Below, piece by piece: positions 41,058-50,936 of a stretch of 64,000 nucleotides of DNA. This DNA is from Allorhizobium ampelinum S4 (GTDB lineage Bacteria; Pseudomonadota; Alphaproteobacteria; Rhizobiales; Rhizobiaceae). Position 1 is the stretch's first letter, and each line of letters opens with the position of its first letter. The DNA is taken from the NCBI RefSeq assembly GCF_000016285.1, contig NC_011981.1, positions 372,001 to 436,000 on the forward strand. Reading direction: 5' to 3'. Made by a program: the position numbers and the translations under genes. The notes beneath the pieces are model-generated. The model was not told where the DNA came from. It worked only from the letters and a program-made list of their open reading frames with translations, and made no database searches.

Positions 41058-44000
41058 TCAAAAGAGGAAGCTTGCGAGACCGAAAGGACGGCTTAAGGGA
41101 TCATCCATGTCATCAAGCGGCACCTCAATGGCATTGATTAGGGTTGGCTTGCAGCCGCCTGGCAGTGCCAAATGAAACGCCCCGCGACGGCCAGCTGACT
41201 CCGACAGGCGCAGGACATGTCCTTCCCCATCTTCCGCGGGCTTGAGGGCATGCACACGAACACTTTGACCGGAAAACCCGATGGGTGCGATATCGTAGTT
41301 TTCAGTGGCGGTGGCTGGCGTGAAATGCAGGCCCGCATTGACGAGATCAGCCTCCGCCTGAACCTCTTCGCTCCACCAGCGGCCATCATGCGGCAAAAGG
41401 GCGTAAACGAAGTGGTGGTGACCTTCGTCGGCCAGCATATCAGGAAACATGGGGCCGCGAACAAGGCTCAGTGTCAGCCGGTTGCCCTTGGCAGAAAAGC
41501 CATATTTGTCAGCCGAGAGCAGGGCAGCACCCCAGTCTGTTTCCGAGAGTGACACAAAGCGATGCCCGCAGGATTCGAACTGGGCTTTCTGCCAGCTGGT
41601 ATTGTCATGCGTAGGCCTGCGGGTAATGCCAATGGCCTGATCGAACACAGCATCCTCTGCCAGTACGGTGACGGGGAAGGCTGCACGCAGATAGGTGCGC
41701 CGGTCGTGCCAATCGAGATCAGTGACGAATTCCATCCGTGGACTGTTGGACCACAGCCGGATTTTTTGCCGGATCATGCTGGCTGAAAAGCGTCTGGTGA
41801 TGGTGATTTCTGCCAGATGCGGGCCATTGGCCGTCACCTCCATCGTTTCAAGCGACAGCCATTCCTCTTCACCAAGCTCAAAGCCGGGCTCAATGTCCCA
41901 GGCGTCGAAATTGCGCGGCAGATCATTGCGATACAGCAGCAATTGGTTGCCGGGGCCGTCCATCAGCTCACGGTCTGATCTCTTGTCGATCAGGCTGATA
42001 ATTCGGCCTGCTTCATCCAGAGTCAGCCGGACAAAATCATTCTCCATGGTTTTGCCGTCCGTTGTTACACGGCGCGGGCTTGAACTGCTGACAAAACCGA
42101 GACTGAGTGGCTTCAGATTACGCTCAATGGCCGCAACATAGCGCCCGTTCAGCTCTTGCGCTTGCAAGGCGGCGGGCAGGGGGCTTGCGCTTTCAATCTG
42201 AAACGCAGTTTTTCTGGAGCCTGACAGGTTGGCCACCAGCAATCCGTCAAGATCACCGCTATGGCGTGCCGCAATGGCTTGCAGGCGGGTCTGGATCAGG
42301 GTTGTTGCATCATCGATGACGCCCTCCAGCTCTGGCTCGGTTTGCTGATAGACCTCGCGGATGGAAGAACCCGGCAAAATGTCGTGAAACTGGTTTCGAA
42401 GCAGCAATTCCCACTGCGGTTCCAGATTGTTCACGGCAGGCGCTCCGCCCTCCAATGCATCCAGAACGGAGATGGCTTCTGCGGCCACCAGAGTGGCTTC
42501 CGCCTGTCGGTTGAGCTGTTTGGTGCGCGCCTGCGTGGTCAATGTTGCCCGGTGGTATTCCAGATAAAGCTCGCCACGCCAGACAGGCAGGGCCGCCGCT
42601 TCAAGATCCATTGCCAAGGCCTGAATATGCGGCTCTATGGCTCCATGCTCGACAGTAGGAATGGCGGGCATGAGATTGAGAAGCGGCAGGGTTTCGATCT
42701 GATCCGGGTCCGGCCCACCGCCGCCATCGCCCCAGCCGTAGGAGGCAATGACGGTGTCGGTCATATCCTTGGCGACATGTTTGCCCCATACCTCGCACAG
42801 GGCGGCGGGGGTCATCAGCATATTGTAGCCGTCATTGTCATAGGCGTCGAATGTGTGAACCAGCACCCGCGAGCCATCATTGCCCTGCCAACGGAAAAGA
42901 TTGTCTGGCAGGCTGTTGGTCTCATTCCACGATACTTTGATTGTCACCAATGTGTCGATGCCCGCGTGCCGCATGATCTGCGGCATGGCGGCGGTAAAGC
43001 CAAATGTATCGGGCAGCCACGCCGTGCGGCTGGTGATGCCGAAGTGCTTTTGAAAATAGCGCTGCCCATGCAGAAACTGCCGCAAAAAGGCCTCTGCCGA
43101 GGGCATGTTGGTATCACACTCCACCAACATGCCGCCGATGACTTCCCAACGGCCTTCCGAGACACGCTGTTTGATCTCTTCAAACAGCGCCGGGTCTTCT
43201 TGCTCAACATGCTGATAGTAAAGGGAGGACGATTGCAGAAAACGAAAATCATCGTGCCGCTTGAGCAATGCGTTGACACTGTTGAAGGTTCTGACGATTT
43301 TTCGCACCGTTTCCGGCTGCGGCCAAAGCCAGGCATAATCAATATGGGCGTGACCAGTCACCAGCACGCGCCCCTGTTTCGGGTAGGCATTTCGAAGCTC
43401 AGTCAGCATGGCATCAAGCCTGACGGTTGCCGTCTCAACAGAAGCAAGCGCTTCCTGCGTCAGGGCGTTTGGTATGTCGGTCGGCTCAAAACTGCGCTCC
43501 CATATATCGCGCGCCCAAGTGCGGCTGGCCAGACGAGGGCCGACATCCTGTGTTGCTGTCGGCAGCCGCAAACCTGAGAGAACAATTTCTGCCGCTTCAT
43601 AGAGCGTACGGGCAAGCTCTTTGTCTTTCACCGTGTCGGCGGTGTTGCGTAAAATCAGCAGGCGACGGCGCAAGGCGCGAATTTCGGGATAATATCGATA
43701 AATCTCGGCCATGGAGAGCACGGGGTTGCGATTGGGCACGCCAAACAGACTGCGCGCGGCGGATTCCGCTCTGATTTTGAAGGGAATGCCGCGGGGGACA
43801 TCAAACCTGCGATGACAGGGGTTAGCCGCAAAACTCTCGAGAATCTCGCCATCCAGCCCAATCAGCCGCACAAGGCTTTCACCACCAAAATCAAGCCGCA
43901 GCTCCACGCCGGGTTCTTCTGGTATCATAATTGCGTCTTCCAGCAGAAACGTGTGAATGCCATGGCGGTTTGGCCACGCGTCACCAACACCCATGTGCGT

Positions 44001-44144
44001 CGTCAGCCCTTCCGGCGTGCTGGCGAGGAAAGCCCCAAGGGGTATGCGCTCGCGTAGCTCATACGCTTCCAGTTCATCGGCCCAAACTTCGATGTGACGC
44101 GAGAGCTGTTCAAGGCTACGCTGGCGGTCTCGATAGGCACGCAT
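41058..44144 (-). CDS. alpha-mannosidase, glycoside hydrolase family 38
   Basis: ATG at 44144 follows CGGGAGACC; the frame is open from 44183. The 1028-residue protein has GH38 landmarks: HAHIDYAWLWPQPET (zinc-binding His and Asp, around residue 264), WEVIGGMLVECDTNMP, and AWLPDTFGFTAAMPQIM with the nucleophile Asp (around residue 377), then a long beta-rich C-terminal half. It has no signal peptide, so it acts in the cytoplasm on imported oligosaccharide or glycoside. It is divergent from the ABC import operon at 44575. Confidence 0.93.
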   Translation of the reverse strand: MRAYRDRQRSLEQLSRHIEVWADELEAYELRERIPLGAFLASTPEGLTTHMGVGDAWPNRHGIHTFLLEDAIMIPEEPGVELRLDFGGESLVRLIGLDGEILESFAANPCHRRFDVPRGIPFKIRAESAARSLFGVPNRNPVLSMAEIYRYYPEIRALRRRLLILRNTADTVKDKELARTLYEAAEIVLSGLRLPTATQDVGPRLASRTWARDIWERSFEPTDIPNALTQEALASVETATVRLDAMLTELRNAYPKQGRVLVTGHAHIDYAWLWPQPETVRKIVRTFNSVNALLKRHDDFRFLQSSSLYYQHVEQEDPALFEEIKQRVSEGRWEVIGGMLVECDTNMPSAEAFLRQFLHGQRYFQKHFGITSRTAWLPDTFGFTAAMPQIMRHAGIDTLVTIKVSWNETNSLPDNLFRWQGNDGSRVLVHTFDAYDNDGYNMLMTPAALCEVWGKHVAKDMTDTVIASYGWGDGGGGPDPDQIETLPLLNLMPAIPTVEHGAIEPHIQALAMDLEAAALPVWRGELYLEYHRATLTTQARTKQLNRQAEATLVAAEAISVLDALEGGAPAVNNLEPQWELLLRNQFHDILPGSSIREVYQQTEPELEGVIDDATTLIQTRLQAIAARHSGDLDGLLVANLSGSRKTAFQIESASPLPAALQAQELNGRYVAAIERNLKPLSLGFVSSSSPRRVTTDGKTMENDFVRLTLDEAGRIISLIDKRSDRELMDGPGNQLLLYRNDLPRNFDAWDIEPGFELGEEEWLSLETMEVTANGPHLAEITITRRFSASMIRQKIRLWSNSPRMEFVTDLDWHDRRTYLRAAFPVTVLAEDAVFDQAIGITRRPTHDNTSWQKAQFESCGHRFVSLSETDWGAALLSADKYGFSAKGNRLTLSLVRGPMFPDMLADEGHHHFVYALLPHDGRWWSEEVQAEADLVNAGLHFTPATATENYDIAPIGFSGQSVRVHALKPAEDGEGHVLRLSESAGRRGAFHLALPGGCKPTLINAIEVPLDDMDDPLSRPFGLASFLF

Positions 44145-44574
44145 GATGGTCTCCCGCATTGGTTTTGTTTGGCACTGCAACATTTAATCATTGCTGATGA
44201 TATAATATTTTTGAGAAAACAGGATCGCGATTTTTCTGCTGCATTTGGCGCGATCATAGCGAATTATCGCATAATATCGACCGATATCTCTCAAAAATAT
44301 TGGATTTCTTTGTGTGTTGTGCTCGGCTGATGAACACGCGAATTGCCATTTTGATGCGAATTTTGGCGGAATATCGTCGAGTCCGATGGGCTATGAAAAC
44401 GAATATTTGTTCAATTGTTTGCTTGACAGAGGCGATATAATTCGTGTTAAGAATTTAAATATTGGCAGATAGAGACGTATCTAAAGCGCAGTCGCCAATC
44501 TGGAGTGGGAACCTGGCCTTATCCGTGGCCAAACAAAGGGCAGGCGTGTGTCCGTGCTGCCAATGGAGGTGTCA
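44145..44574. other. 430-bp AT-rich divergent promoter region of the mannosidase and ABC import genes
   Basis: No gene. The region is much more AT-rich than its surroundings and has several near-palindromic motifs (GATATC-type, AATATT-type). TATAAT at 44436-44441 is a good -10 candidate for the import operon; TTGACA directly upstream of it is too near to be its -35. The ROK regulator encoded at 48492 may bind here. Confidence 0.5.
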
Positions 44575-45717
44575 ATGCCCATGCAACGACGTGAATTCCT
44601 GAAATATTCTGCGACGGGTGTTGGTCTGGCTGTGGCTGGTGCAAGGCCCGCCTTTGCGGCCCCCGGTGTTCTCGACATATTCTTCAACAGCGATACCAAT
44701 GTCATTGATTTCTGGACCCAGGTGATCAAGCCGGGTTTTGAGGCGGCCCATTCCGGTGTGACGCTCAATCTTGTTCCGGGCGGTGGCGGTTCCGCGATGA
44801 ATTCTCTGGCTGATCGCGCTATGGCCGCCTTCAAAGCCAAGAAGGACCCACAGGTCGATATGCTGGAAGCTGTAACCCCGTTTTATCCCACAGGGTCGCT
44901 GGAAGCCGGTCTCTGGGTGGATTTTTCCAAGGCTGGCCTGTCCAATTACGACAAGGTCAACCCGGTCGTGGTGCAAAGCCCGGCGCTTTTGCCCTATCGC
45001 GGCTCGCAAGTCGTGATGATGTATAATGCCGACAAGGTCAAAGCCGTCCCCACCACCTTCAAGGAACTTGTGGCGTGGATCAAGGCCAATCCCGGCCAGT
45101 TTGCCTATGCTCGTCCTGATCTTGGCGATTCCGGGGCATGCTTTATCGAGCGTGCGCTTCAGGAAGTCACCGGTCTGAACCCTGATCTGTTCCTGCCGGA
45201 AAATTACACCCCGGCCTATGCCGAGCCGCTGTTTTCCAAGCTCTGGCCTTTGCTCAAGGATATTCAGCCATCGCTGTTCAATGGCGGTGAATACACATCC
45301 GGTAACACAGCGTCCATCCAGATGCTGGCCAGTGGTGCTGTTTCCATGACCGTTGCCTGGTCAGACATGGCCTTGCAGGCGATGAGCCAGGGCGTGGTGC
45401 CTGAGACAACATCTGTTGCGCAGTTGCAGGATCTGGCGTTTACCGGCGGCTTCTCCGGCATTGTTGTGCCAACGGTTGCGGCCAACAAGGATATGGTGCT
45501 CAAACTCGCTGATTACCTGATCACAGCGGACATCCAGAACCACGTTGTGACCGACCTTGGCGGCTTCCCAGGCATCAAGTGGGAGTTCATGTCCAAGGAA
45601 CTTCAGGATAAATTCGCAAAAGTCGCGCCCAAATCCATCCCGCTTTTCCCCGGCACATGGGAGCCTGCACTGTTTGAGGGCTGGTATCGTAACGTCGCAT
45701 CGAACATCAAACGCTGA
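44575..45717 (+). CDS. extracellular solute-binding protein, Fe3+/polyamine-type ABC importer, Tat signal
   Basis: ATG at 44575 follows GGAGGTG; longer frames begin at 44548 or 44563. The 380-residue protein starts MPMQRREFLKYSATGVGLAVAGARPAFA, a twin-arginine signal peptide. The mature part is a type II binding fold like AfuA/PotD (VIDFWTQVIKPGFEAAHSGVTLNLVPGGGGSA). Although this subfamily is named after iron or spermidine, the mannosidase, ROK, isomerase and dehydrogenase neighbours point to a sugar-containing ligand. First gene of a four-gene importer. Confidence 0.87.
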   Translation: MPMQRREFLKYSATGVGLAVAGARPAFAAPGVLDIFFNSDTNVIDFWTQVIKPGFEAAHSGVTLNLVPGGGGSAMNSLADRAMAAFKAKKDPQVDMLEAVTPFYPTGSLEAGLWVDFSKAGLSNYDKVNPVVVQSPALLPYRGSQVVMMYNADKVKAVPTTFKELVAWIKANPGQFAYARPDLGDSGACFIERALQEVTGLNPDLFLPENYTPAYAEPLFSKLWPLLKDIQPSLFNGGEYTSGNTASIQMLASGAVSMTVAWSDMALQAMSQGVVPETTSVAQLQDLAFTGGFSGIVVPTVAANKDMVLKLADYLITADIQNHVVTDLGGFPGIKWEFMSKELQDKFAKVAPKSIPLFPGTWEPALFEGWYRNVASNIKR

Positions 45718-45720
45718 GGC

Positions 45721-46590
45721 ATGGTGATGCAAACGCACGGCCTCTCGGAAGGATCGCGCTGGACCGGATTGGCCTTTGTGGCCATTCCGGTTCTGTCCAT
45801 CGTGATTTTTCTGTTCTATCCGGCGGCGCTAACCATTGTCAGCACTTTCTGGCGTGAAGGCCGTGATGGCGTCCATGCGCTGAATTTTGACAGCTATGTT
45901 TTCTTCTTCACCGATGCCTATAGCCTTGCCAATCTTGGCAGAACGCTCTGGACCACATTCGTTAGCCTTGCGCTGCTGATTGCTATCAATCTGCCGATTG
46001 CGCTTTATATGCGCTTTACCCGTGGGCCGCTGGCCAGCCTCATTCAAGGCTTGGCGCTGTTTCCCATGTTTGTTCCCGGCATTATCATCTGCTACGCGCT
46101 GATCCGCTATCTGGGGCCGAATGGCTGGTTACAGAGCCTGCTATCCTTGATCGGGTTCCATCATTATGCATCGCCCTATCTGACTCCTTGGGGGCCGGTG
46201 ATCGGCCTGCTCTGGGACGGTATGCCGCTCACTTTGCTGATCTTGATCTCCGGCCTGTCCGGCATTTCGGATGCCTCGATTGAAGCGGCCCGTGATGTGG
46301 GCGCGGGGCGGCTGCGGATTCTGGTGCGCATCATCATTCCTCAAATCATGCATTCCCTGTTGATCGTATCGGCGCTGAATTTTCTAGGTTTTTTCGGCCA
46401 AGCCCTGATGCCCTTCATGCTGGGGCCTACAAGCCCGGAAATGATGGGGCCGTTCATGCTGCGCACATTTGCAAGCGTGCGTGATCCGCTGCAAGCCTCA
46501 ACGCAGGCGACCATCACCTTTCTGATCTGCTCTCTTGCTGGCATCGCCTATGTCCGCTCGATTGCCCGCAAGCCCCAAGACGGAGAGTGA
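45721..46590 (+). CDS. ABC transporter permease, polyamine/iron type
   Basis: This 289-residue protein has six membrane segments and the EAA loop EAARDVGAGRLRILVRIIIPQI. It starts three bases after the binding-protein stop (ATG at 45721 or 45727) and overlaps the second permease by four bases. Confidence 0.9.
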   Translation: MVMQTHGLSEGSRWTGLAFVAIPVLSIVIFLFYPAALTIVSTFWREGRDGVHALNFDSYVFFFTDAYSLANLGRTLWTTFVSLALLIAINLPIALYMRFTRGPLASLIQGLALFPMFVPGIIICYALIRYLGPNGWLQSLLSLIGFHHYASPYLTPWGPVIGLLWDGMPLTLLILISGLSGISDASIEAARDVGAGRLRILVRIIIPQIMHSLLIVSALNFLGFFGQALMPFMLGPTSPEMMGPFMLRTFASVRDPLQASTQATITFLICSLAGIAYVRSIARKPQDGE

Positions 46591-47408
46591 TGATGTTCCT
46601 GTCCAGTCGCCGCCATGATGTGTTTGGCCTGATCATTCTGCTGTTTCTGATTGTCTTTATCGTTCTGCCCGTGCTCACGGTTTTTCTCTGGGCCTTTGCC
46701 GAGCAATGGTTCTACCCCTCCGTTCTGCCCACCAAATGGGGTTTTCGTTTCTGGTCTGCGGTCTTGGCCCGCCCGGATGTCTGGGCGGCCCTTTGGACGT
46801 CGGTTGAGCTGTCGCTGACCGTGACAGCACTGTCCGCCATCATCTGCCTGCCAGCGGCCTATGCCTTTGCCCGCATGGATTTTCCGGGAAAATCGGTGTT
46901 CATGCTGTCATTTCTGATGGCCAATGCTTTTCCGCGCTTTGCATTGATCATCTCCATCGCCGTGCTGTTTTTATCCTTCAATCTGGTGGGCACCTTTACC
47001 GGTGTGGTGATCATTCAGCTGTTGAATACCTTGCTGTTGATGATCTGGCTGCCAGCCGCCGCGTTCAGAGCCGTCAGCCGGGATATGGAAGAGGCGGCTC
47101 GCGATGTCGGCGCAAACCGCTGGCAGGTGTTTCGCCACATCACATTGCCCCAAGCTTTTCCCACGATTGCCGCTGCCTTGCTAATGACCTTCGTTTGGAC
47201 CTTCTACGAGACGGAAGGCGCGTGGCTGGTGGGTGCACCGCGCATTCGCACCATGCCGCTGTTGATGATGTCGATGATCAACAATCAGTTGGTGGTGCAA
47301 TACGGGGCTGTGCTGTCGGTCATGCTCTGGGTGCCGTCTCTGGCCGCCATCCTGATGGCGCGCCGGGTGATTGGCGGCGAAGCTTTTGCCAAAGGGCTCG
47401 GCGGATGA
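46587..47408 (+). CDS. ABC transporter permease, polyamine/iron type
   Basis: The 273-residue protein has six membrane segments and an EAA loop (EEAARDVGANRWQVFRHITLPQAFP). It overlaps the first permease (ATGATG across its stop). With that gene it forms the heterodimeric channel of the importer. Confidence 0.9.
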   Translation: MMMFLSSRRHDVFGLIILLFLIVFIVLPVLTVFLWAFAEQWFYPSVLPTKWGFRFWSAVLARPDVWAALWTSVELSLTVTALSAIICLPAAYAFARMDFPGKSVFMLSFLMANAFPRFALIISIAVLFLSFNLVGTFTGVVIIQLLNTLLLMIWLPAAAFRAVSRDMEEAARDVGANRWQVFRHITLPQAFPTIAAALLMTFVWTFYETEGAWLVGAPRIRTMPLLMMSMINNQLVVQYGAVLSVMLWVPSLAAILMARRVIGGEAFAKGLGG

Positions 47409-47447
47409 TGATGATTAAAACCTATTTTCGAGAAAGACACTGAACAC

Positions 47448-48491
47448 ATGTCCACACTCGCCCTCGAAAACGTCTCGAAAAACTATTCCATCGTCACCGC
47501 GATTGAGCCTTTGTCGCTCACGATTGATGATGGTGAACTGGTCTGCCTGCTCGGCCCATCCGGGTCGGGAAAATCAACATTGCTGCGCATTATTGGCGGG
47601 TTCGAGACGCCGTCGGGCGGCAAGGTGCTGATTGATGGCGTGGATGTTGCACGGACGCCGCCGGAAAAACGCCCTACCGCCATGGTCTTCCAAAGCCATG
47701 CCCTGTGGCAGCACATGACCGTGTTTGAAAACATTGCCTTTGGCCTGACGCTGCGCGGCCTGCCGAAAGCCGAGATTGCCCGCAAGGCCTCCGATGCCTT
47801 GGCCATGGTGGGGTTGGCGGATTATGGCAAGCGCCTCCCGGCGCATCTGTCCGGCGGCCAGCGTCAGCGTGTTGCCATTGCTCGCTGCGTCGTGCTGGAG
47901 CCCAAAATTCTGCTGATGGATGAGCCTTTTGCCAGCCTCGATCAACACCTGCGCGACCGTTTGCGCGAAGAGGTGCGGCAAATCCAGAAAAAACTCGGCA
48001 TTACCACCGTGTTCGTCACCCATGGTCAGGATGAAGCGCTCTCTGTTGCTGACCGGATTGTGGTGATGAGCATGGGGCGAATTGAACAGGTGGGCACGCC
48101 GCGCGAAATTTACTCAACGCCCAATTCGCCTTTTGTTGCCAGCTTCATTGGCGATATGAATTCCCATAGCATTCAGATCAACCAAGGTGGCGCGCATCTG
48201 GGTGGCGTTGCTATTGATGCGCCCATTGAGGCGGGCGAGGCACTGTTAACTGTGCGCCCGGAAGATATTGTCCTGTCGCCATCCGATGATCAGCAAGGGG
48301 CGTGTGTGCGGCGTATTGTCAATTACGGCTCTTTCCTCAAGATCGAGGCGCAAGCGCAGGATGGCACCGTCTGGAAAGTTCAAACACCGAAAGACGCCGA
48401 CATCAAGGAAGGGGTGTTCTATACCCCGGTTGTCGCCCGCTACACGGTGTTTCGCGATAACAAGGCCGTGCATCATGCCGGGCCTGCATAA
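47448..48491 (+). CDS. ABC transporter ATP-binding protein (PotA/FbpC/UgpC type)
   Basis: This 347-residue ATPase has Walker A GPSGSGKSTLLR, signature LSGGQRQRVAIARC, Walker B ILLMDEPFAS and a C-terminal TOBE-like domain (LLTVRPEDIVLSPSDD). It is the last gene of the importer. Its stop codon at 48489-48491 directly abuts the stop of the convergent ROK gene. Confidence 0.92.
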   Translation: MSTLALENVSKNYSIVTAIEPLSLTIDDGELVCLLGPSGSGKSTLLRIIGGFETPSGGKVLIDGVDVARTPPEKRPTAMVFQSHALWQHMTVFENIAFGLTLRGLPKAEIARKASDALAMVGLADYGKRLPAHLSGGQRQRVAIARCVVLEPKILLMDEPFASLDQHLRDRLREEVRQIQKKLGITTVFVTHGQDEALSVADRIVVMSMGRIEQVGTPREIYSTPNSPFVASFIGDMNSHSIQINQGGAHLGGVAIDAPIEAGEALLTVRPEDIVLSPSDDQQGACVRRIVNYGSFLKIEAQAQDGTVWKVQTPKDADIKEGVFYTPVVARYTVFRDNKAVHHAGPA

Positions 48492-49757
48492 TCATGACCG
48501 GTCGTCTGCGAGAATCTGCCGGAAATAGAGATGGCGGAAATTATGGCTGGTGGTGACAAAAATCGGCAACATCGCGGCCCCTGTCACCGCCGCATCCTCA
48601 ATCAGCGTTGCAGGCAAAAGCCGAGGCAAGGCCCGGTCACGCCGAGCCGATGGCGTGGGGCGCAGCGGATAGGCGCGATCCACCAGCCGTTCCACCAGCG
48701 CCCGTGGCAACGCACCGCCCACGGCAATAAAGCCGGGATCGAACATCACTTCAATGACTGCGCAGACATCACGCAGTACACTGGCCGCAGACGCCAGCCA
48801 ATCCATCAACCGATGATCACGCCGCTCCAGCAGGCTCAAGATGCTCTGCTCATCCATGGACTGCTCTGATAGACCGCAAGCGGCTGCCAGCCCGCCAATA
48901 GAAAGAACACCGCCCTGAACAGCGCTGCTGGGATTGTCCGGCCAGACCGGATTGGCGCCAAGGCCAAGGATTGGCAACAGCCCGATTTCGCCGGCATTTC
49001 CGCCAACACCCTTGAAGGGATAGCCATCAATAATTAGCCCGGCACCGGCACCATGGCCGATGTAGAAATAGGCAAACGACGCCTCCTGTGCATCGTGGCG
49101 GTGAAGGCGCTCGCCAATGGCTGCCGCTGTTCCGTCATTTTCCACCAGAACGGCAAAGCCGGTCAGGCGTTGCAGGTCTTCGGCAAAGGATGCATCGCGC
49201 CAGGCCTCCCAATGCCGCATGGAAAAATCGAAATCGTAGACATCGGAGCCGAATGTGGGCAGCACCAGACCAAGGCCCCAGATCCGTTCAGCAGGCAGGG
49301 CATTGTCGTGCAGCAATGTTGTTATGGTTTGCGCCAGCATCCGCACGGTCACATCGGGGTTTGCCGTATCACACCGCATCGATTTGCGGGCGCGTTCTTG
49401 CCGTTTCAGGTCAAACACCAGAATATGACACTGGTTCTGATCCAGATGAACCCCGATTGAAAAGCCCGCTTCGGCATTGGCCTCCAGATAGATTTGCGGC
49501 TGACCGCGAAGACCGGAGGACCGTCCGGCCTCGACGATCAATTCCTGCTCGAGCAGTTCGCGGGTGATGGACGAAATGGTTTGGGGTTTCAGCCCGACAA
49601 TGGCTGAAATCTCCACCCGACTGATGGGGCCGCGTTGAAAAATGGTTTCAAACACCAGACGACGATTGTGAATGCGGGCATCTTCAATCCGGCTGCCCGC
49701 AATAATGTCCTCACCGTCGCGGGCAAAGCCTCCATCAAACCGATCCAGAAGTGTCAC
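48492..49757 (-). CDS. ROK-family transcriptional regulator
   Basis: The 421-residue protein has an N-terminal winged helix (SRVEISAIVGLKPQTISSITRELLEQELI) and a ROK sugar-kinase-like domain (GHGAGAGLIIDGYPFKGVGGNAGEIGLLP). The zinc-binding cysteine cluster typical of true ROK kinases is not present, so it is a repressor without kinase activity (inference). It is followed 46 bases upstream on the same strand by the isomerase gene; together they form an operon. It probably senses a sugar and controls the mannosidase and importer genes. Confidence 0.88.
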   Translation of the reverse strand: MTLLDRFDGGFARDGEDIIAGSRIEDARIHNRRLVFETIFQRGPISRVEISAIVGLKPQTISSITRELLEQELIVEAGRSSGLRGQPQIYLEANAEAGFSIGVHLDQNQCHILVFDLKRQERARKSMRCDTANPDVTVRMLAQTITTLLHDNALPAERIWGLGLVLPTFGSDVYDFDFSMRHWEAWRDASFAEDLQRLTGFAVLVENDGTAAAIGERLHRHDAQEASFAYFYIGHGAGAGLIIDGYPFKGVGGNAGEIGLLPILGLGANPVWPDNPSSAVQGGVLSIGGLAAACGLSEQSMDEQSILSLLERRDHRLMDWLASAASVLRDVCAVIEVMFDPGFIAVGGALPRALVERLVDRAYPLRPTPSARRDRALPRLLPATLIEDAAVTGAAMLPIFVTTSHNFRHLYFRQILADDRS

Positions 49758-49803
49758 GGCTGTTCCTTCGTCCTATTGTCGCACGCCACTCTCGGTATGG
49801 ATG

Positions 49804-50670
49804 TTAAATCCCAAGCTCACGCAAGACCTGCCGGTTGTGGCACGCAATCGGAAAAGGCTTCTCCGGAGGGCAGGGATACATATCCTGTTCATAAACGGCA
49901 TAGCCATCAAACCCACGGGTTGCAAGAAAATCCCGAACCTCTGCAAAATCCACCATGCCCTTGTCCAGCTCGCACATAACGCCCGACTGGAAGCCCTCAA
50001 TGAAGTTGATGTTGTTTTGGCGTATATGCGCCAGCAAAACGGGATCTACATTCTTGAAGTGGTAATAGGGAATACGGTCCGCATAGCGCTTCATAAAAGC
50101 CACGGCATCGGCACCGGTATAGGCGTGATGACCAAAATCGAAGCAAAGGCCGACGCTATCTTCCGACGTTTCTTCCAGAAGGCGGATGACTTCGGCCTCC
50201 GTTTCCACGCCGGAGCCGACATGCGGATGAAAAACAAAAGAAAGTCCATGCTCTTCCGTGACATAACGGGCCGCATCCTTGATGTTGCGGATCATCGATG
50301 CCCAGTCGTGCGGGGAAAGCGCGCGGCTTTGGCCGGGGAGGGGCAGGTCTGAATCATCCATCAGCACCACCCACTCAGCCTTCATGGCTTTCAAAAGACC
50401 GCAGGTCTGCTCAAGCCTTGGGCGCAGGGTTTCCATGGCGTCTGCGGGGGCAAGCAGGTGTACAAGGGCTGATCCGCATACGCTCAATCCACGGCTACCG
50501 AGGGCATCTGTCAAATGAGATGGATCGGTGGGCAGATAGCCCCAAGGCCCGGTCTCTGTCGCTGTGAAGCCGGAGTCTCGTACCTCGTCCAGATAGCGCT
50601 CCCAAGGGGTCTGTCGCGGATCGTCTGCATACCAGACGCCCCAGGCGTCGGGCGCTGTCGCAAGCTTCAT
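49804..50670 (-). CDS. sugar phosphate isomerase/epimerase-like TIM-barrel protein
   Basis: ATG at 50670 follows AATGGAG and gives 288 residues; the open frame begins at 50682. Family metal-site motifs are FHPHVGSGVETEAEV, GLCFDFGHHAYTGAD, YYHFKNVDP and the late CELDKG glutamate, as in the xylose isomerase-like AP endonuclease 2 family. With the Gfo/Idh/MocA gene, divergent at 50937, it forms the usual pair for modifying inositol- or keto-sugars. Confidence 0.88.
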   Translation of the reverse strand: MKLATAPDAWGVWYADDPRQTPWERYLDEVRDSGFTATETGPWGYLPTDPSHLTDALGSRGLSVCGSALVHLLAPADAMETLRPRLEQTCGLLKAMKAEWVVLMDDSDLPLPGQSRALSPHDWASMIRNIKDAARYVTEEHGLSFVFHPHVGSGVETEAEVIRLLEETSEDSVGLCFDFGHHAYTGADAVAFMKRYADRIPYYHFKNVDPVLLAHIRQNNINFIEGFQSGVMCELDKGMVDFAEVRDFLATRGFDGYAVYEQDMYPCPPEKPFPIACHNRQVLRELGI

Positions 50671-50936
50671 AGTCGACTCCATTGATTATTAAATCTACAA
50701 TGACACCTTAATCGATCCGATTTGAAAGCAAAAGAGTGTCGCGTTAAAAATGCTATTTTCTTGAAAATCAGACAAAAGAAAGCGAATTCAATCATTAAGC
50801 CATTTCCGTTTTCAAAATTCTGTGCCGAGGCTGCTCATTTCGTGCAAAACATCCCTTGATATAATCATTATTGTGTATTTAATTCGGCCTGAAATATCTA
50901 TCGCATCTTGAAAGCTGGTCGAAGGCGGGAAATCCT

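Noticed and set aside
42261..43577. 438-codon plus-strand open frame inside the mannosidase region
   Set aside because: It is the reverse-strand shadow of the GH38 gene, with Gln/Arg/His-rich composition and no family features.
37966..44441. GGCGATATAAT occurring near both 37967 and 44431 as a shared operator
   Set aside because: The match is short and consists mostly of a -10-like TATAAT, so coincidence is likely.
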